Assembly (NCBI RefSeq): GCF_030408775.1
Contig: NZ_CP047210.1
Location: 2,294,001-2,358,000 of the forward strand
Length of the DNA stretch: 64,000 bases
Origin: Corynebacterium fournieri
GTDB lineage: Bacteria > Actinomycetota > Actinomycetes > Mycobacteriales > Mycobacteriaceae
Direction of reading: 5' to 3'
The translations under genes and the position numbers were made by a program. Under the pieces are notes generated by a model. The model was not told the DNA's origin. It saw nothing but the letters and a program-made list of their open reading frames with translations, and did not search any database. Below, piece after piece: positions 19,915 to 28,626 of the stretch; within the stretch, counting starts at the first letter, position 1, and each line of letters starts with the position of its first letter.

Positions 19915-21227
19915 TACGCGAGACGCTCCTTTACTGCGCCGGCGAGAACCTCCAGGCCCTCCACCAGCAGGTTTTCCGGGATTACCAGCGGCGGCAACAG
20001 GCGGATGACGTTGCCGTCCATGCCGCAGGTCAAGATCAGCACGCCCTGGTCCTTGCACGCGGCGGCGATGTCGGCGGTGGCGGCGCCGTCTTCCAGCTCG
20101 AGCGCGATCATCGCGCCGCGCCCGCGCAGCTCACGCACGCCGTCTAGCGCGATCAAGGGCTCCAGGTGGGTGCGCACGAGCGCTTCAATCTCTCGCGCAC
20201 GCGCCGGCAGGTCGTGCGTTTCCATCTCCTCAATGGCCGCGAGCGCTGCGGCGCAGGCGACCGGGTTGCCGCCGTAGGTGCCGCCGAGCGCGCCGGGGAT
20301 GGGGGCGTCGATAATTTCCGCGCGGCCGGTGACACCGGACAGCGGCAGCCCGCCTGCGATGCCCTTCGCGGTGGTGATCACGTCCGGGACGACACCTTCG
20401 TGGTTAACGGAGAACCACTCGCCGGTGCGGGCAAACCCCGCCTGGATCTCGTCTGCGACGAAGACGACGTCGTTGTCGCGGCACCACTGCGCGATGGCCG
20501 GCAGGAAGCCTTCGGCGGGGACGATGAAGCCGCCTTCGCCCTGGATCGGCTCGATCACCACACAGGCGAGGTTTTCTGCGCCGACTTCCTGCTCGATGGT
20601 TGTGATTGCGCGGGCGGCGGCTTCTTCGCCCGTCAGGCCGTCGTGAAGCGGGTAGGAGCCCGGTACCCGGTGCACGTCGGAGGCAAACGGGCCGAACTTG
20701 GTCTTGTACGGCTTGTTCTTTGCCGTCATGGCCATGGTGAGGTTGGTGCGGCCGTGGTAGCCGCGGTCGAAGACTACCACGGCGGGCTTGCCGGTGTAGG
20801 AGCGCGCGACCTTCACGGCGTTTTCCACCGCCTCCGCGCCGGAGTTGAGCAGGAAGGACTTCTTGGCAAAATCGCCCGGGGTCAGCTCGTTGAGCTTCTC
20901 GCACACCGCGACGTAAGACTCGTACGGCGAGACCATGAACGAGGTGTGGGTGAACTTCGACGCGGCGTCTGCAGCGGCTGCGGCGACCTTTTCGTTGGAC
21001 GCGCCCACGGAGGTCACGGCGATGCCGGAAGCGAAATCAATAAACGAGTTGCCGTCCGCATCCGCGAGCACACCGCCGTCGCCTGCAACGACGTAGCCCG
21101 GCAGGCCGGGCGACAGTGCGCGGGCCACGGCGGTCTGCCGGCGGGCGTCGAGTTCTTTGCTCGTCGGCCCCATCCCGTCGGTGACCACTCGTCGCTCTTG
21201 CGGGAGGTGGTAGTTCAAATCCTGCAT
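19914..21227 (-). CDS. gabT: 4-aminobutyrate aminotransferase
   Basis: 437 residues. Class III PLP aminotransferase motifs are all visible: FLLNSGAEAVENAVKVAR, FDRGYHGRTNLTMAMT, VIEPIQGEGGF, VFVADEIQAGFARTG, and the Schiff-base lysine in VITTAKGIAGGLPLSG near residue 289, then GGTYGGNPVACAAALA. It transfers the amino group of GABA to 2-oxoglutarate, giving succinate semialdehyde. It is the first gene of the cluster and is divergent from a PucR-type regulator. Confidence 0.95.
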   Translation of the reverse strand: MQDLNYHLPQERRVVTDGMGPTSKELDARRQTAVARALSPGLPGYVVAGDGGVLADADGNSFIDFASGIAVTSVGASNEKVAAAAADAASKFTHTSFMVSPYESYVAVCEKLNELTPGDFAKKSFLLNSGAEAVENAVKVARSYTGKPAVVVFDRGYHGRTNLTMAMTAKNKPYKTKFGPFASDVHRVPGSYPLHDGLTGEEAAARAITTIEQEVGAENLACVVIEPIQGEGGFIVPAEGFLPAIAQWCRDNDVVFVADEIQAGFARTGEWFSVNHEGVVPDVITTAKGIAGGLPLSGVTGRAEIIDAPIPGALGGTYGGNPVACAAALAAIEEMETHDLPARAREIEALVRTHLEPLIALDGVRELRGRGAMIALELEDGAATADIAAACKDQGVLILTCGMDGNVIRLLPPLVIPENLLVEGLEVLAGAVKERLA

Positions 21228-21343
21228 CCCTGCTCCTTACTTTCGGTTTCTGCGTGTTGCAGGACAGTATGAGCGCTGTGTGTGAGCGCCGCCATGTACA
21301 GTGTGGCGATATTCTTGGCCCCGGTTGTACTAGGTGGAGCATC

Positions 21344-22783
21344 ATGGACCTGACCTTTGCGTGGCTGCTGCACAAACAAGAACTCGCACTGCGCGAGCTT
21401 GTCGCGCCGTCTACCAAGCACTTTTCACTGGCGCAGACCAACGAGCTGGAAGACGCCACGGAGTTCATCCAGCCCGAATCGCTCGTGCTCACCGTCGGTA
21501 TCGCGTTCAAGAACCACCCCGCGGACCTCGGGCGCTACATCGACCACCTGGCGGACGCGGGCGCGGTAGCGGTCGGCTTCGGCACCGGCCTGACCTTCGA
21601 CGCGGTCCCGGAGCAGGTGCTCGACGCCGCGCGGCGGCGCGGCATCGGCGTGTTTGAGGTGCCGCGGCGCATCCCATTCATCTCCATCGTCACCGCCATC
21701 CACCAGGAGCAGCGCCGCCGGACGCAGGTGGAGCAGCAGCAGCTTATCGACGCCCAGGAGCACCTCACCCGGTCTGCCATCCCCGGGTCCTTGGACATGC
21801 TCGCCTCAGCGGCCGCCGAGCTGCTCGACGCCAGCGTCCGCATCACCGGACCCGGCGCGGCACCGGTCGCCGTCGCCGAATCTGCAGGCTACAGCGCCGC
21901 CGTGGAGCGGGGAGAGCGGATGCGCTCGTCCACGCAGCGCCTGGTTTCGGGCCCGCAGCGCCCCTATTCGCTGCAGATCCGGTCGCACCGGCGCCCGCCC
22001 GCCGCGCTGGTGCGCCACTGCGCCGGTCTTGCGGACATGCTGCTGGCGCGCCCGGCCGAACTTCGCACCGCGCGCAACGAGCTCAACGCCTTCGCCCTGT
22101 CCGCCCGCTTCGGGCTGGGCGATTCCACAGCACTGCTGCCCCGTGGCTTTGACACGCCTATCGACGACTCCGGCCTCACCCGCCCCGTCGTCATCACCGC
22201 CGACCGGCCCCGCGCGCTCTCGCAGGCCCGCTCCGCGCTGGACCGCGCAGCCGAGGCGCACGGGCACTTCCTGTACGCCACCGCGCTCGACCCCGTGAGC
22301 ATGGTGGTGCTGGTCCACCCCGAGCACAGCGGTGCGGACCTGCTGGACTCGCTCGGCCCCGCGGCGCAGCGGGTGCGCGTGGCAGTTGGCCGCCCGGTGC
22401 CCGCCGCGGAGCTGGCCGAGCCGCACATCCGCGCGCTCAAAGCTAGGTGCGCGGTCTTAGCGCTGGGAGGAAACGCGCTTCCGGGCTCCTCGCGGGCCAG
22501 CTGGCTGACCGAGCCGGCCGTGGCCGAGGCCCTTGTAGCCCAGCGCAGGGAGCTGTTCGGCGTGCTCGAGGCGGAAGATGCCGCGCGCAACACCGACTAC
22601 GCCAGGACGTTGAGCGTGTTCCTGCAGCACGGCGGGCAGCTGGCGCACACCGCCGACGCGTTGGGCGTGCACCGGCACACCGTCCGCTCCCGGATGGCGC
22701 GCATCCAAAAGCTGTGCGGCATCGACTTATCCGATCCGGCCACCTTCGCGGAGGCCTTCTTCGCCGCGACGGCCGAGGTGTAG
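21344..22783 (+). CDS. PucR-family transcriptional regulator, probable regulator of the gab cluster
   Basis: 479 residues from the ATG at 21344 (GGTGGAGC upstream). The N-terminal ~120 residues form the purine-catabolism-regulator-like domain (FIQPESLVLTVGIAF; VAVGFGTGLTFDAVPEQVL). The C-terminus carries the HTH_30 domain (QLAHTADALGVHRHTVRSRM). It is divergent from gabT with a 116-bp shared promoter region. In Corynebacterium glutamicum a PucR-type activator named GabR has been described beside the gabTDP operon; position and family fit that role here, but this is inference. Its 3' end is 5 bp from a convergent gene. Confidence 0.87.
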   Translation: MDLTFAWLLHKQELALRELVAPSTKHFSLAQTNELEDATEFIQPESLVLTVGIAFKNHPADLGRYIDHLADAGAVAVGFGTGLTFDAVPEQVLDAARRRGIGVFEVPRRIPFISIVTAIHQEQRRRTQVEQQQLIDAQEHLTRSAIPGSLDMLASAAAELLDASVRITGPGAAPVAVAESAGYSAAVERGERMRSSTQRLVSGPQRPYSLQIRSHRRPPAALVRHCAGLADMLLARPAELRTARNELNAFALSARFGLGDSTALLPRGFDTPIDDSGLTRPVVITADRPRALSQARSALDRAAEAHGHFLYATALDPVSMVVLVHPEHSGADLLDSLGPAAQRVRVAVGRPVPAAELAEPHIRALKARCAVLALGGNALPGSSRASWLTEPAVAEALVAQRRELFGVLEAEDAARNTDYARTLSVFLQHGGQLAHTADALGVHRHTVRSRMARIQKLCGIDLSDPATFAEAFFAATAEV

Positions 22784-22788
22784 CGAAC

Positions 22789-24987
22789 CTACATCTGAGG
22801 CAGGTACGGGCGCACCTGGTCCACAATCCACTGGAGCGTGCCGCCCGCGCCGGCGAGCAGCGCTGCGAGCAGGCCGAGCGCGCCAACGAGTACACCGCCG
22901 GCGAACGCGCCCGCGATGCTGCCCGCGTTGGAGGAGCCGCCCTCAGACTCGGCCTCCGGCGCAGTGGTCGTCGGTGCCGTTGTCTTCGGTGCCGGGGCCT
23001 CGCCGCGCGCGGTGAGCCACTGGTCGGGGCCGATCGGGTGGTCCACCATGCGGATCTCGCCGATGTTGCCGAACCAGCCGTCCACCTTGTCGTTGTCCCA
23101 GGCGGAGGTGCCCAGCAGCCACTTGTCGCCGTTGCCGCCCATGCCCACCGGGCCGTAGCCGTCGCGCAGGATGGGCGAGCCGTCCACGTACATGGTCACG
23201 GACTTGTCCGCCGGATCGTTGACCACCGCGATGTGCATCCACTTGCCCTTGGGCACTTCGTGGGTCCAGTTGGAAAAGCCCTCGCCGTTGTCGCCGTAGG
23301 AGTACCAACGCAGCTCGCGCAGGCTGGACACGCCCAGCATCTGGATCGGGTCGCCGTCCTCGTTGTCGGGGTGGGTGATGGTGCCGGAGGCGTCGCGGAT
23401 CAGGGCGTTGGACCACTTGTTGTTGTCAGCATTCCAGTCCTCGTCGAGTTTGAGGAAGGCCTCCATGGTGTAGCCGTTTTCAAAGTTCATGGAGTTGATG
23501 TCCGCGCCGGTGGCGGTTTCGAACCAGGCGGTGGAGTGCTTGTGCTGCGGGTCCTTCCACTCCAGCGAGCCGCGGTCGGAGGACAGCGGGTGCTTGTCGT
23601 CGCTAAAGGTCACCGCATCTGCGCCTGCGCCGACGCGGTGGCGCACGCGGGTCATGTCGTCGCCGTGTTCGACGTCTGGGATGACGGCACCGGCGGGGGC
23701 GGAATCGCCGTCGTTAAGCAGCTTGCCCTCCACCTTGGTCTGGCCCGGGCGCCAGTGCACGACGGTGCCGTCCACGTACGCGTAGTCCTGCTCGTTTTTC
23801 GGCTGGTCCTTCTCGGTGACCTGGTAGGGCGTGTAGCCCTGCGTGATGGTCTGCTTCAGGGCCTCGTTGTAGTCCGGGTCGTTGGCGTCGCCAGCCGCGA
23901 AGTCCGGGGCGAAGGCCTTGAAGCGCTCGGCGAAGTTGAAGTCGATGGTGTAGGAGTCGCCCTTACCCTCCATGATCAGGTGGTCGAAGGAGGTCAGCTT
24001 GTCGTGCTTCTTGTCCTTCACCCACGGCGAGTAGGCGAGCATCTGCAGCTGGTTGTGGGTCAGGTCGAACTGCAGCTGGCCCATCAGGCCGTTGCCGCCC
24101 AGGTAGGCCATCTGGTAGTCCTGCAGGATGTTGATCACGTCGTGGCCTGCGTCGTTCTTTTCCACGTGGTAGCCCGCGCCGTGGTGGTGGCCGGCGATGG
24201 TGAGGAAGATCTGGTCGTTTTTGCGGATCAGCGTGTCCCACAGGTGCTGGCCGTACTCCTCGGTGAAGTAGGTGGAGCCGTCACCGTTGATGCCGGAAAT
24301 CTCGTGCGCAGTGAGGATCACCGGCAGGTCGGGGTGGGCGTCGATGACACCCTGGGCCCAGTTGAGGGTGTCGTCGTTGGCGCGGAAGCCCAGCGCCAGC
24401 ACCAGGTACTTCTGGCCCTCGGCCTCGAAGATGTGGTACTCGGATTCCACCTTCTGGCCGGGGAAGCTGTACTTGTCGCCGGTGCCTCGCTCGTAGATGC
24501 CGGTGGAGGTCGTGCGGCCCATGTAGGTGGAGTTCTTCTTCGCGCGCTCTTCCGGGAAGTACTGGTTGAACGCGGAATTATCGCCGAACATGGTCAGGTC
24601 GTGGTTGCCCGGCAGCACGGAGTAGTTCACTCCGGCGTCTTCCAGCTTTTTCATCGCGCGGTCTGCGATGTCCCAACTGGCACGGTCTTCCGGCTGGTCC
24701 ACCACGTCGCCGAGGTGGGTGACAAACTGCGTGCCCAGCTTCTTGTGGTTTTGGGCGAGGAACTCGGTCTGCGCGTCGTAGGGGTTTAAGCCGTAGCGGT
24801 CGCCGAAGATGTCGCCTGCGGCTTCGGTGCCGTAGCGGGAGTAGAACTGGGTGTCCGGCATGACGCCGAGGGTGAAGCGGGAGGCCAGGTCTTCTGCGTG
24901 GTCCTCTGCGTGCGCGGTGGGCAGGGCGAGCTGGGTCAGCGGTGTGAGCAGGGCGAGGGCGGCGGCTGCGGCGACGTGTTTGCGCAT
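22789..24987 (-). CDS. Secreted metallophosphoesterase with LamG-like domain and C-terminal membrane anchor
   Basis: 732 residues. An N-terminal signal peptide ends near AHAEDHAED. The calcineurin-type phosphoesterase metal motifs follow: GVMPDTQFYS, HLGDVVDQ, LPGNHD, and GHHHGAGYH. A concanavalin/LamG-like region (GYTMEAFLKLDEDW ... WMHIAVVNDP) lies at about 490-650. A Thr-Pro linker leads to a C-terminal hydrophobic helix (GVLVGALGLLAALLAGAGG). It is probably exported and retained on the envelope, releasing phosphate from esters or cleaving nucleotides (inference). A direct repeat that could be a phosphate-regulator box lies upstream at 25055. Confidence 0.85.
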   Translation of the reverse strand: MRKHVAAAAALALLTPLTQLALPTAHAEDHAEDLASRFTLGVMPDTQFYSRYGTEAAGDIFGDRYGLNPYDAQTEFLAQNHKKLGTQFVTHLGDVVDQPEDRASWDIADRAMKKLEDAGVNYSVLPGNHDLTMFGDNSAFNQYFPEERAKKNSTYMGRTTSTGIYERGTGDKYSFPGQKVESEYHIFEAEGQKYLVLALGFRANDDTLNWAQGVIDAHPDLPVILTAHEISGINGDGSTYFTEEYGQHLWDTLIRKNDQIFLTIAGHHHGAGYHVEKNDAGHDVINILQDYQMAYLGGNGLMGQLQFDLTHNQLQMLAYSPWVKDKKHDKLTSFDHLIMEGKGDSYTIDFNFAERFKAFAPDFAAGDANDPDYNEALKQTITQGYTPYQVTEKDQPKNEQDYAYVDGTVVHWRPGQTKVEGKLLNDGDSAPAGAVIPDVEHGDDMTRVRHRVGAGADAVTFSDDKHPLSSDRGSLEWKDPQHKHSTAWFETATGADINSMNFENGYTMEAFLKLDEDWNADNNKWSNALIRDASGTITHPDNEDGDPIQMLGVSSLRELRWYSYGDNGEGFSNWTHEVPKGKWMHIAVVNDPADKSVTMYVDGSPILRDGYGPVGMGGNGDKWLLGTSAWDNDKVDGWFGNIGEIRMVDHPIGPDQWLTARGEAPAPKTTAPTTTAPEAESEGGSSNAGSIAGAFAGGVLVGALGLLAALLAGAGGTLQWIVDQVRPYLPQM

Positions 24988-25054
24988 GGGGGTCCTTCGT
25001 TTCAGGCAGTTGCGGGTAAGCAGTTGGAAATGTAGTTCCCCCAGGTTTCGCCAT

Positions 25055-25073
25055 GGTGAAATTCAGGTGAAAT
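25055..25073 (-). promoter_or_regulatory. Direct repeat, possible PhoP/PhoR-type box upstream of the phosphoesterase gene
   Basis: On the minus strand the octamer ATTTCACC occurs twice with 11-bp spacing (plus-strand GGTGAAAT at 25055-25062 and 25066-25073), about 70 bp upstream of the ATG at 24987. Tandem half-sites at one helical turn are the usual form of OmpR/PhoP-type response regulator boxes. Assignment to phosphate control rests on the product type and the nearby pitA, and is inference. Confidence 0.35.
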
Positions 25074-25114
25074 TTATGCTTTGCGACGTCAACTTCGCCT
25101 CCTCGCCCTCAACG

Positions 25115-25156
25115 GCAAAAACCCGCCGCCTCCGGATGTGCCGGGGGCGGCGGGTT
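25115..25156 (-). terminator. Rho-independent terminator after the 38-codon gene
   Basis: On the minus strand a perfect 10-bp GC-rich stem (ACCCGCCGCC / GGCGGCGGGT, plus-strand 25121-25130 with 25146-25155) is followed by TTTTTG. It lies 18 bp past the stop at 25174. Confidence 0.85.
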
Positions 25157-25173
25157 GGGCGCGTCCTAGGGAA

Positions 25174-25290
25174 CTAGGAGCGTGCGTCGACGTGCGGGAG
25201 CACGGCGAGCGGCGAGAGGTCGTTCAGCGACGCGATGCCACGCTCCTCGTCGCGGAACCATGCGCGGACCGAGTTGATGAAGCCCTTCAT
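25174..25290 (-). CDS. Small protein of 38 residues, self-contained transcription unit
   Basis: The frame reads MKGFINSVRAWFRDEERG for its first 18 residues and ends HVDARS. It has an ideal ribosome site (AGGAGGTG, 5 bp before the ATG), a textbook promoter upstream (TTGACA, 17 bp, TAGGGT) and a strong terminator downstream. The N-terminus is amphipathic (FINSVRAWF), followed by a charged DEERG turn; there is no signal peptide. No family was recognised. The signals make real translation very likely despite the size. It lies between the phosphoesterase and pitA genes, all on the minus strand, but has its own promoter and terminator. Confidence 0.7.
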   Translation of the reverse strand: MKGFINSVRAWFRDEERGIASLNDLSPLAVLPHVDARS

Positions 25291-25347
25291 GGCTCACCTC
25301 CTTTCATAGCCAGGGAAGGGAGTTAACCTTCCGTTCATTTCCGGGTA

Positions 25348-25376
25348 ACCCTAGGTTCGAGTAAATAGTTTGTCAA
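25348..25376 (-). promoter_or_regulatory. Sigma-A type promoter for the 38-codon gene
   Basis: On the minus strand TTGACA (plus 25371-25376) is separated by exactly 17 bp from TAGGGT (plus 25348-25353), giving a start site near 25341 and a leader of about 50 nt before the ATG at 25290. Confidence 0.7.
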
Positions 25377-25418
25377 CACCAACGATTGGACGAAGTCCAT
25401 TATTCCTGCGCACGCACG

Positions 25419-25448
25419 AAAAACGGGCCCTGGGAAAACCAGGGCCCG
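25419..25448 (-). terminator. Rho-independent terminator of the pitA unit
   Basis: A perfect 10-bp stem CGGGCCCTGG / CCAGGGCCCG (25424-25433 and 25439-25448) is followed on the minus strand by TTTTTCG. It lies 18 bp past the stop of the 85-residue membrane protein gene. Confidence 0.85.
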
Positions 25449-25465
25449 GCGGTCGGATGAAACGG

Positions 25466-25723
25466 TTAGAGGAAGGGGTACGGATCCCATCCGGTGAGGT
25501 ACTCGATGCGCTCGCGCGCGATGAGCAGGAGGGCAGCGACGACCGCCACCATCACGATGGCCAGGAAGATCCAGCCCAGCACGCGGCGCGCGCCCGCCGG
25601 GGAGGAGCCGTCGCTTCCGGGGGAGAGGAAGTGGATGCTCATGGCGTACAGCGCCGGCAGGCCAGCGCCGAGCAGGATACCCACAGCGACGACCGCGAAC
25701 AGAGATTTCAGCAGTTCAAGCAC
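25466..25723 (-). CDS. Small two-helix membrane protein downstream of pitA
   Basis: 85 residues from a GTG with AAAGGAC upstream. Two hydrophobic helices (LFAVVAVGILLGAGLPALYAM and WIFLAIVMVAVVAALLLIA) are joined by a Gly/Ser/Pro-rich loop. The start is 18 bp after the pitA stop and a terminator follows, so it is co-transcribed with pitA. An accessory role for the phosphate transporter is possible but only from context. Confidence 0.8.
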   Translation of the reverse strand: MLELLKSLFAVVAVGILLGAGLPALYAMSIHFLSPGSDGSSPAGARRVLGWIFLAIVMVAVVAALLLIARERIEYLTGWDPYPFL

Positions 25724-25741
25724 GGTAATTGTCCTTTCCGG

Positions 25742-27052
25742 CTAGCGGTGCGGGTGGTGGTCGGTGGTGACGGTGGTCGAACCCGACGTGTTGAGGCCGA
25801 CGGAGGTGTCCACGAAGTCCGCGGGCTCGCCGGAATCGACGTGGCCGGTTTCGGAGCGCTGCGCGTCGCCGGTGGTGTGGGCCGGGGACTTGGAGTTGCC
25901 GTCCCAGTCGTCGTTGACGTTGTCCTTGTGCACCGGCTTCCGGGAGGCCTGCCAGAACATGTAGCCGCCGCCGAGCAGGATGATCAGGGCCAGGGCAATG
26001 CCGCCCCAGACCAGGTCGCCGCCGAGCTCAGCTGCCCAGTGGCCGACCCACCAGGTGACGAAGGACACCAGCGCGGCGATGGGCAGGGTGGTAATCCAGG
26101 CCAGGGCCATGCGGCCGGCCACGCCCCAGCGGACCTCGCCCTTCGGGCCGGTCAGGCCGGAACCGAGGATGGAGCCGGTAGCCACGTGGGTGGTGGACAG
26201 GGCCATGCCCAGGTGGGAGGAGGTGAGGATGATGGCGGCGGAGGAGGTCTCAGCAGCCATGCCCTGCGGCGGGTGGATCTCCACCAGGCCCTTGCCCAGG
26301 GTACGGATCACGCGGAAGCCGCCGGAGTAGGTGCCGATGGCGATTGCCAGCGCGCAGGCCAGCTGGATCCAAAACGGCATCGGGTGGTCGGAGCCGAACT
26401 GGCCGGCAGCCACCATTGCCAGGAAGATCACGCCCATAGTCTTCTGCGCGTCGGAGGTGCCGTGCGCGAGCGCCACCAGGGAGGCGGTGCCGATCTGGCC
26501 CCAGCGGAAGTAATTGTCGCGGTGCTCCTTTTCAGAGCTGGCGGTGATCTTGTACACCAGCCAGGTGCCGACGGCGGCGATGAGGCCAGCGACGAACGGG
26601 GCGAACAGGGCCGGGACGATGATCTTGTCCAGCACGCCCTGCCACACCACGCCGTCGAAGCCGATGGCGGCGATTGCCGCGCCGATCAGGCCGCCGAACA
26701 GCGCGTGGGAGGACGACGACGGGATGCCGAACAGCCAGGTAAACAAGTTCCACATGATGCCGCCGGCCAGGCCGGCGAACACCACGAGGAGGAGGCGCTC
26801 GGAATCTACGGTGTCGTTCAAGTCGAACAGATCGAGCTTGACGATGCCGCCCGCAACCGTCTTTGCCACGGCGACGGACAAGAATGCACCGATCAGGTTG
26901 AGTACACCGGCGAGCGCGACCGCCACTTTGGGCTTGAGCGCGCCGGTGGCGATGGACGTAGCCATCGCGTTGGCAGTGTCGTGGAAACCATTAGTGAAGT
27001 CGAAGAACAAAGCAACGACGATGATGAGTATCAGGAGAATTGTAATGCTCAC
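25742..27052 (-). CDS. pitA: PiT-family low-affinity inorganic phosphate transporter
   Basis: 436 residues with about ten membrane helices. The duplicated PiT signature is present: FFDFTNGFHDTANAMATSIATGAL near the N-terminus (key part FTNGFHDTANAMAT) and a second copy including LGMALSTTHVATGSILG. The protein imports phosphate, probably with H+ or metal-phosphate complexes, across the cytoplasmic membrane. The C-terminal ~60 residues are hydrophilic. A GTG start is used. Upstream, CCCCTA and TAGGGG form a 6-bp inverted repeat around the likely promoter, followed by CATAAT. Confidence 0.93.
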   Translation of the reverse strand: MSITILLILIIVVALFFDFTNGFHDTANAMATSIATGALKPKVAVALAGVLNLIGAFLSVAVAKTVAGGIVKLDLFDLNDTVDSERLLLVVFAGLAGGIMWNLFTWLFGIPSSSSHALFGGLIGAAIAAIGFDGVVWQGVLDKIIVPALFAPFVAGLIAAVGTWLVYKITASSEKEHRDNYFRWGQIGTASLVALAHGTSDAQKTMGVIFLAMVAAGQFGSDHPMPFWIQLACALAIAIGTYSGGFRVIRTLGKGLVEIHPPQGMAAETSSAAIILTSSHLGMALSTTHVATGSILGSGLTGPKGEVRWGVAGRMALAWITTLPIAALVSFVTWWVGHWAAELGGDLVWGGIALALIILLGGGYMFWQASRKPVHKDNVNDDWDGNSKSPAHTTGDAQRSETGHVDSGEPADFVDTSVGLNTSGSTTVTTDHHPHR

Positions 27053-27202
27053 GTGGGATGATTATGCGCCCCTATTAGCACATCTGACTAGGGGAAACGG
27101 TAAAATTCATCCACTCGTAAACAGGCGCATTCCGCCACCTTGGTGCCAACCTGCACAATCACGGATCGGCTTACCTAAAATTCACCTCATGGCAACCTGA
27201 GG

Positions 27203-28564
27203 TTAGCCAGCAACCATGTCCCACACCGTCACGGCCATGATGACAAGCCCCGCCACCAGCACAAAGATGGTGTCCGGGCGGCGCGCGTAGTGCTTAAACG
27301 CCGTGGCCTTGTGGAACAGCAGCGCCGGCATAATGTAGACCAAAAAGGCCACGAAGATGCCGCCGACCACAGAGATCATGTCCAGCACCGACGGGTTGGC
27401 CACCGCGGCGATCACCGCTGTGACGAAGACGAAGATGTTGACGCCCCACCGCAGCGCGTTCGCGGAAAAGCGGGCCGCGAAGTTTGGCGCCACACTGCGC
27501 AGCAGGTACGCCGTTCCCTCCTCCGTGCCGAGCAGGTGGCCGAAGAAGGAGGTGATAATCGCCGCGATCGCGATGATCGGGCTGATCCACGCCATAAACG
27601 GCGTGTGCGTCTGGTTGGCCAGATACGACAGCACCGGCACGTTCTGCTCGCGTGCGGCGTCCATGCCCTCCGCACCCAGGGACAGCGCGCAGGACCAGAC
27701 GAAAAACATGGTGAAGGCAACCAGCATGATCGCCGTGACCAGCTCCACCTTGGACACTTCGCGCTCCGTCGCCGCGACGTCGCCGTCCTGCTTCTTCTGC
27801 GTGTCCAGCGCGAACTGGCTCAGCGCCGCCATGTGGCTGAAGGAAAACACCAGCACCGGCAGGATCAGAAGCAGCCCCTGCCAGACGGGGTAGGAGGACT
27901 CGTAGCTGCGGAAGCTGGCGAAGTCCCACTTCGGGATCAGGTAGATCGACACCGCCGCCAGCGCGATGATCAGCGGGTACACCAGCACATTGGCCAGCCA
28001 CAGGGTGAGCTTCTTGCCCACGGCGTACGCGCCTGTCATGATGCCCACCGCCGAAACCGCCAGCACCCAGCGGCTCACCTGGGCGCCGCCCAGCTGGTTA
28101 ACGATGAAGCTGTCCAGCGTGTTGGTGATGGAAATGGCGTAGATCAGCACCACCGGGTAGATGCCCAGCCAGTACATCAGCGCGGAAGCGAACCCGCGCT
28201 TGCGGCCGGTTAGCGCCGTGATCACCTGAAGCACGTCCAGCCCCTTCACCGGGGAGGCGGACACGATGCGCGCGTAGGTGCGGTGGGAGAAAAACACCAT
28301 CGGGCCGATCAGCAGCGTGGCAAACACCAGCGGCCAAAACCCGAAGCTGCCTGCGTTGATGGGCAGAAACAGGATGCCGGCGCCGACGCCGGTGCCGAAC
28401 AGTGTGATCACCCAGCGCATGAACGAGCCGTCTGGCTCATCGCCGGCGCGCTGCTCCTTGATCTGCTCGATGTCCGCGTCCGAGAGGTTGTCGCGGTCGA
28501 ACTCCGCGCGGGAGAGCTCGAGGTGTTCTTCGCTGTGTTGCTCAGGTAGCTGAGGGTCAGTCAT
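27203..28564 (-). CDS. HAAAP-family amino acid permease (copy 3)
   Basis: 453 residues and about eleven membrane helices. It shares long stretches with the copies at 7284 and 9746, including GAGILFLPINAGSFGFWPL and ARIVSASPVKGLDVLQVITA. An Asn replaces Asp in the first signature (LPINAGS rather than LPIDAGS), a possible specificity difference. The gene stands alone here. The specific amino acid is unknown; serine, threonine, tryptophan or tyrosine are the family's usual substrates. Confidence 0.88.
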   Translation of the reverse strand: MTDPQLPEQHSEEHLELSRAEFDRDNLSDADIEQIKEQRAGDEPDGSFMRWVITLFGTGVGAGILFLPINAGSFGFWPLVFATLLIGPMVFFSHRTYARIVSASPVKGLDVLQVITALTGRKRGFASALMYWLGIYPVVLIYAISITNTLDSFIVNQLGGAQVSRWVLAVSAVGIMTGAYAVGKKLTLWLANVLVYPLIIALAAVSIYLIPKWDFASFRSYESSYPVWQGLLLILPVLVFSFSHMAALSQFALDTQKKQDGDVAATEREVSKVELVTAIMLVAFTMFFVWSCALSLGAEGMDAAREQNVPVLSYLANQTHTPFMAWISPIIAIAAIITSFFGHLLGTEEGTAYLLRSVAPNFAARFSANALRWGVNIFVFVTAVIAAVANPSVLDMISVVGGIFVAFLVYIMPALLFHKATAFKHYARRPDTIFVLVAGLVIMAVTVWDMVAG

Positions 28565-28626
28565 GGTGACCCACGTTACAGGTGGGGCGGGTGGGGCCTT
28601 TGCTTTGCGACGTCCCTCCGGCGCCC

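Noticed and set aside
22447-24789. 780-codon open frame on the plus strand
   Set aside because: It is antisense to the metallophosphoesterase, with low-complexity Val/Gly/His content and no family features.
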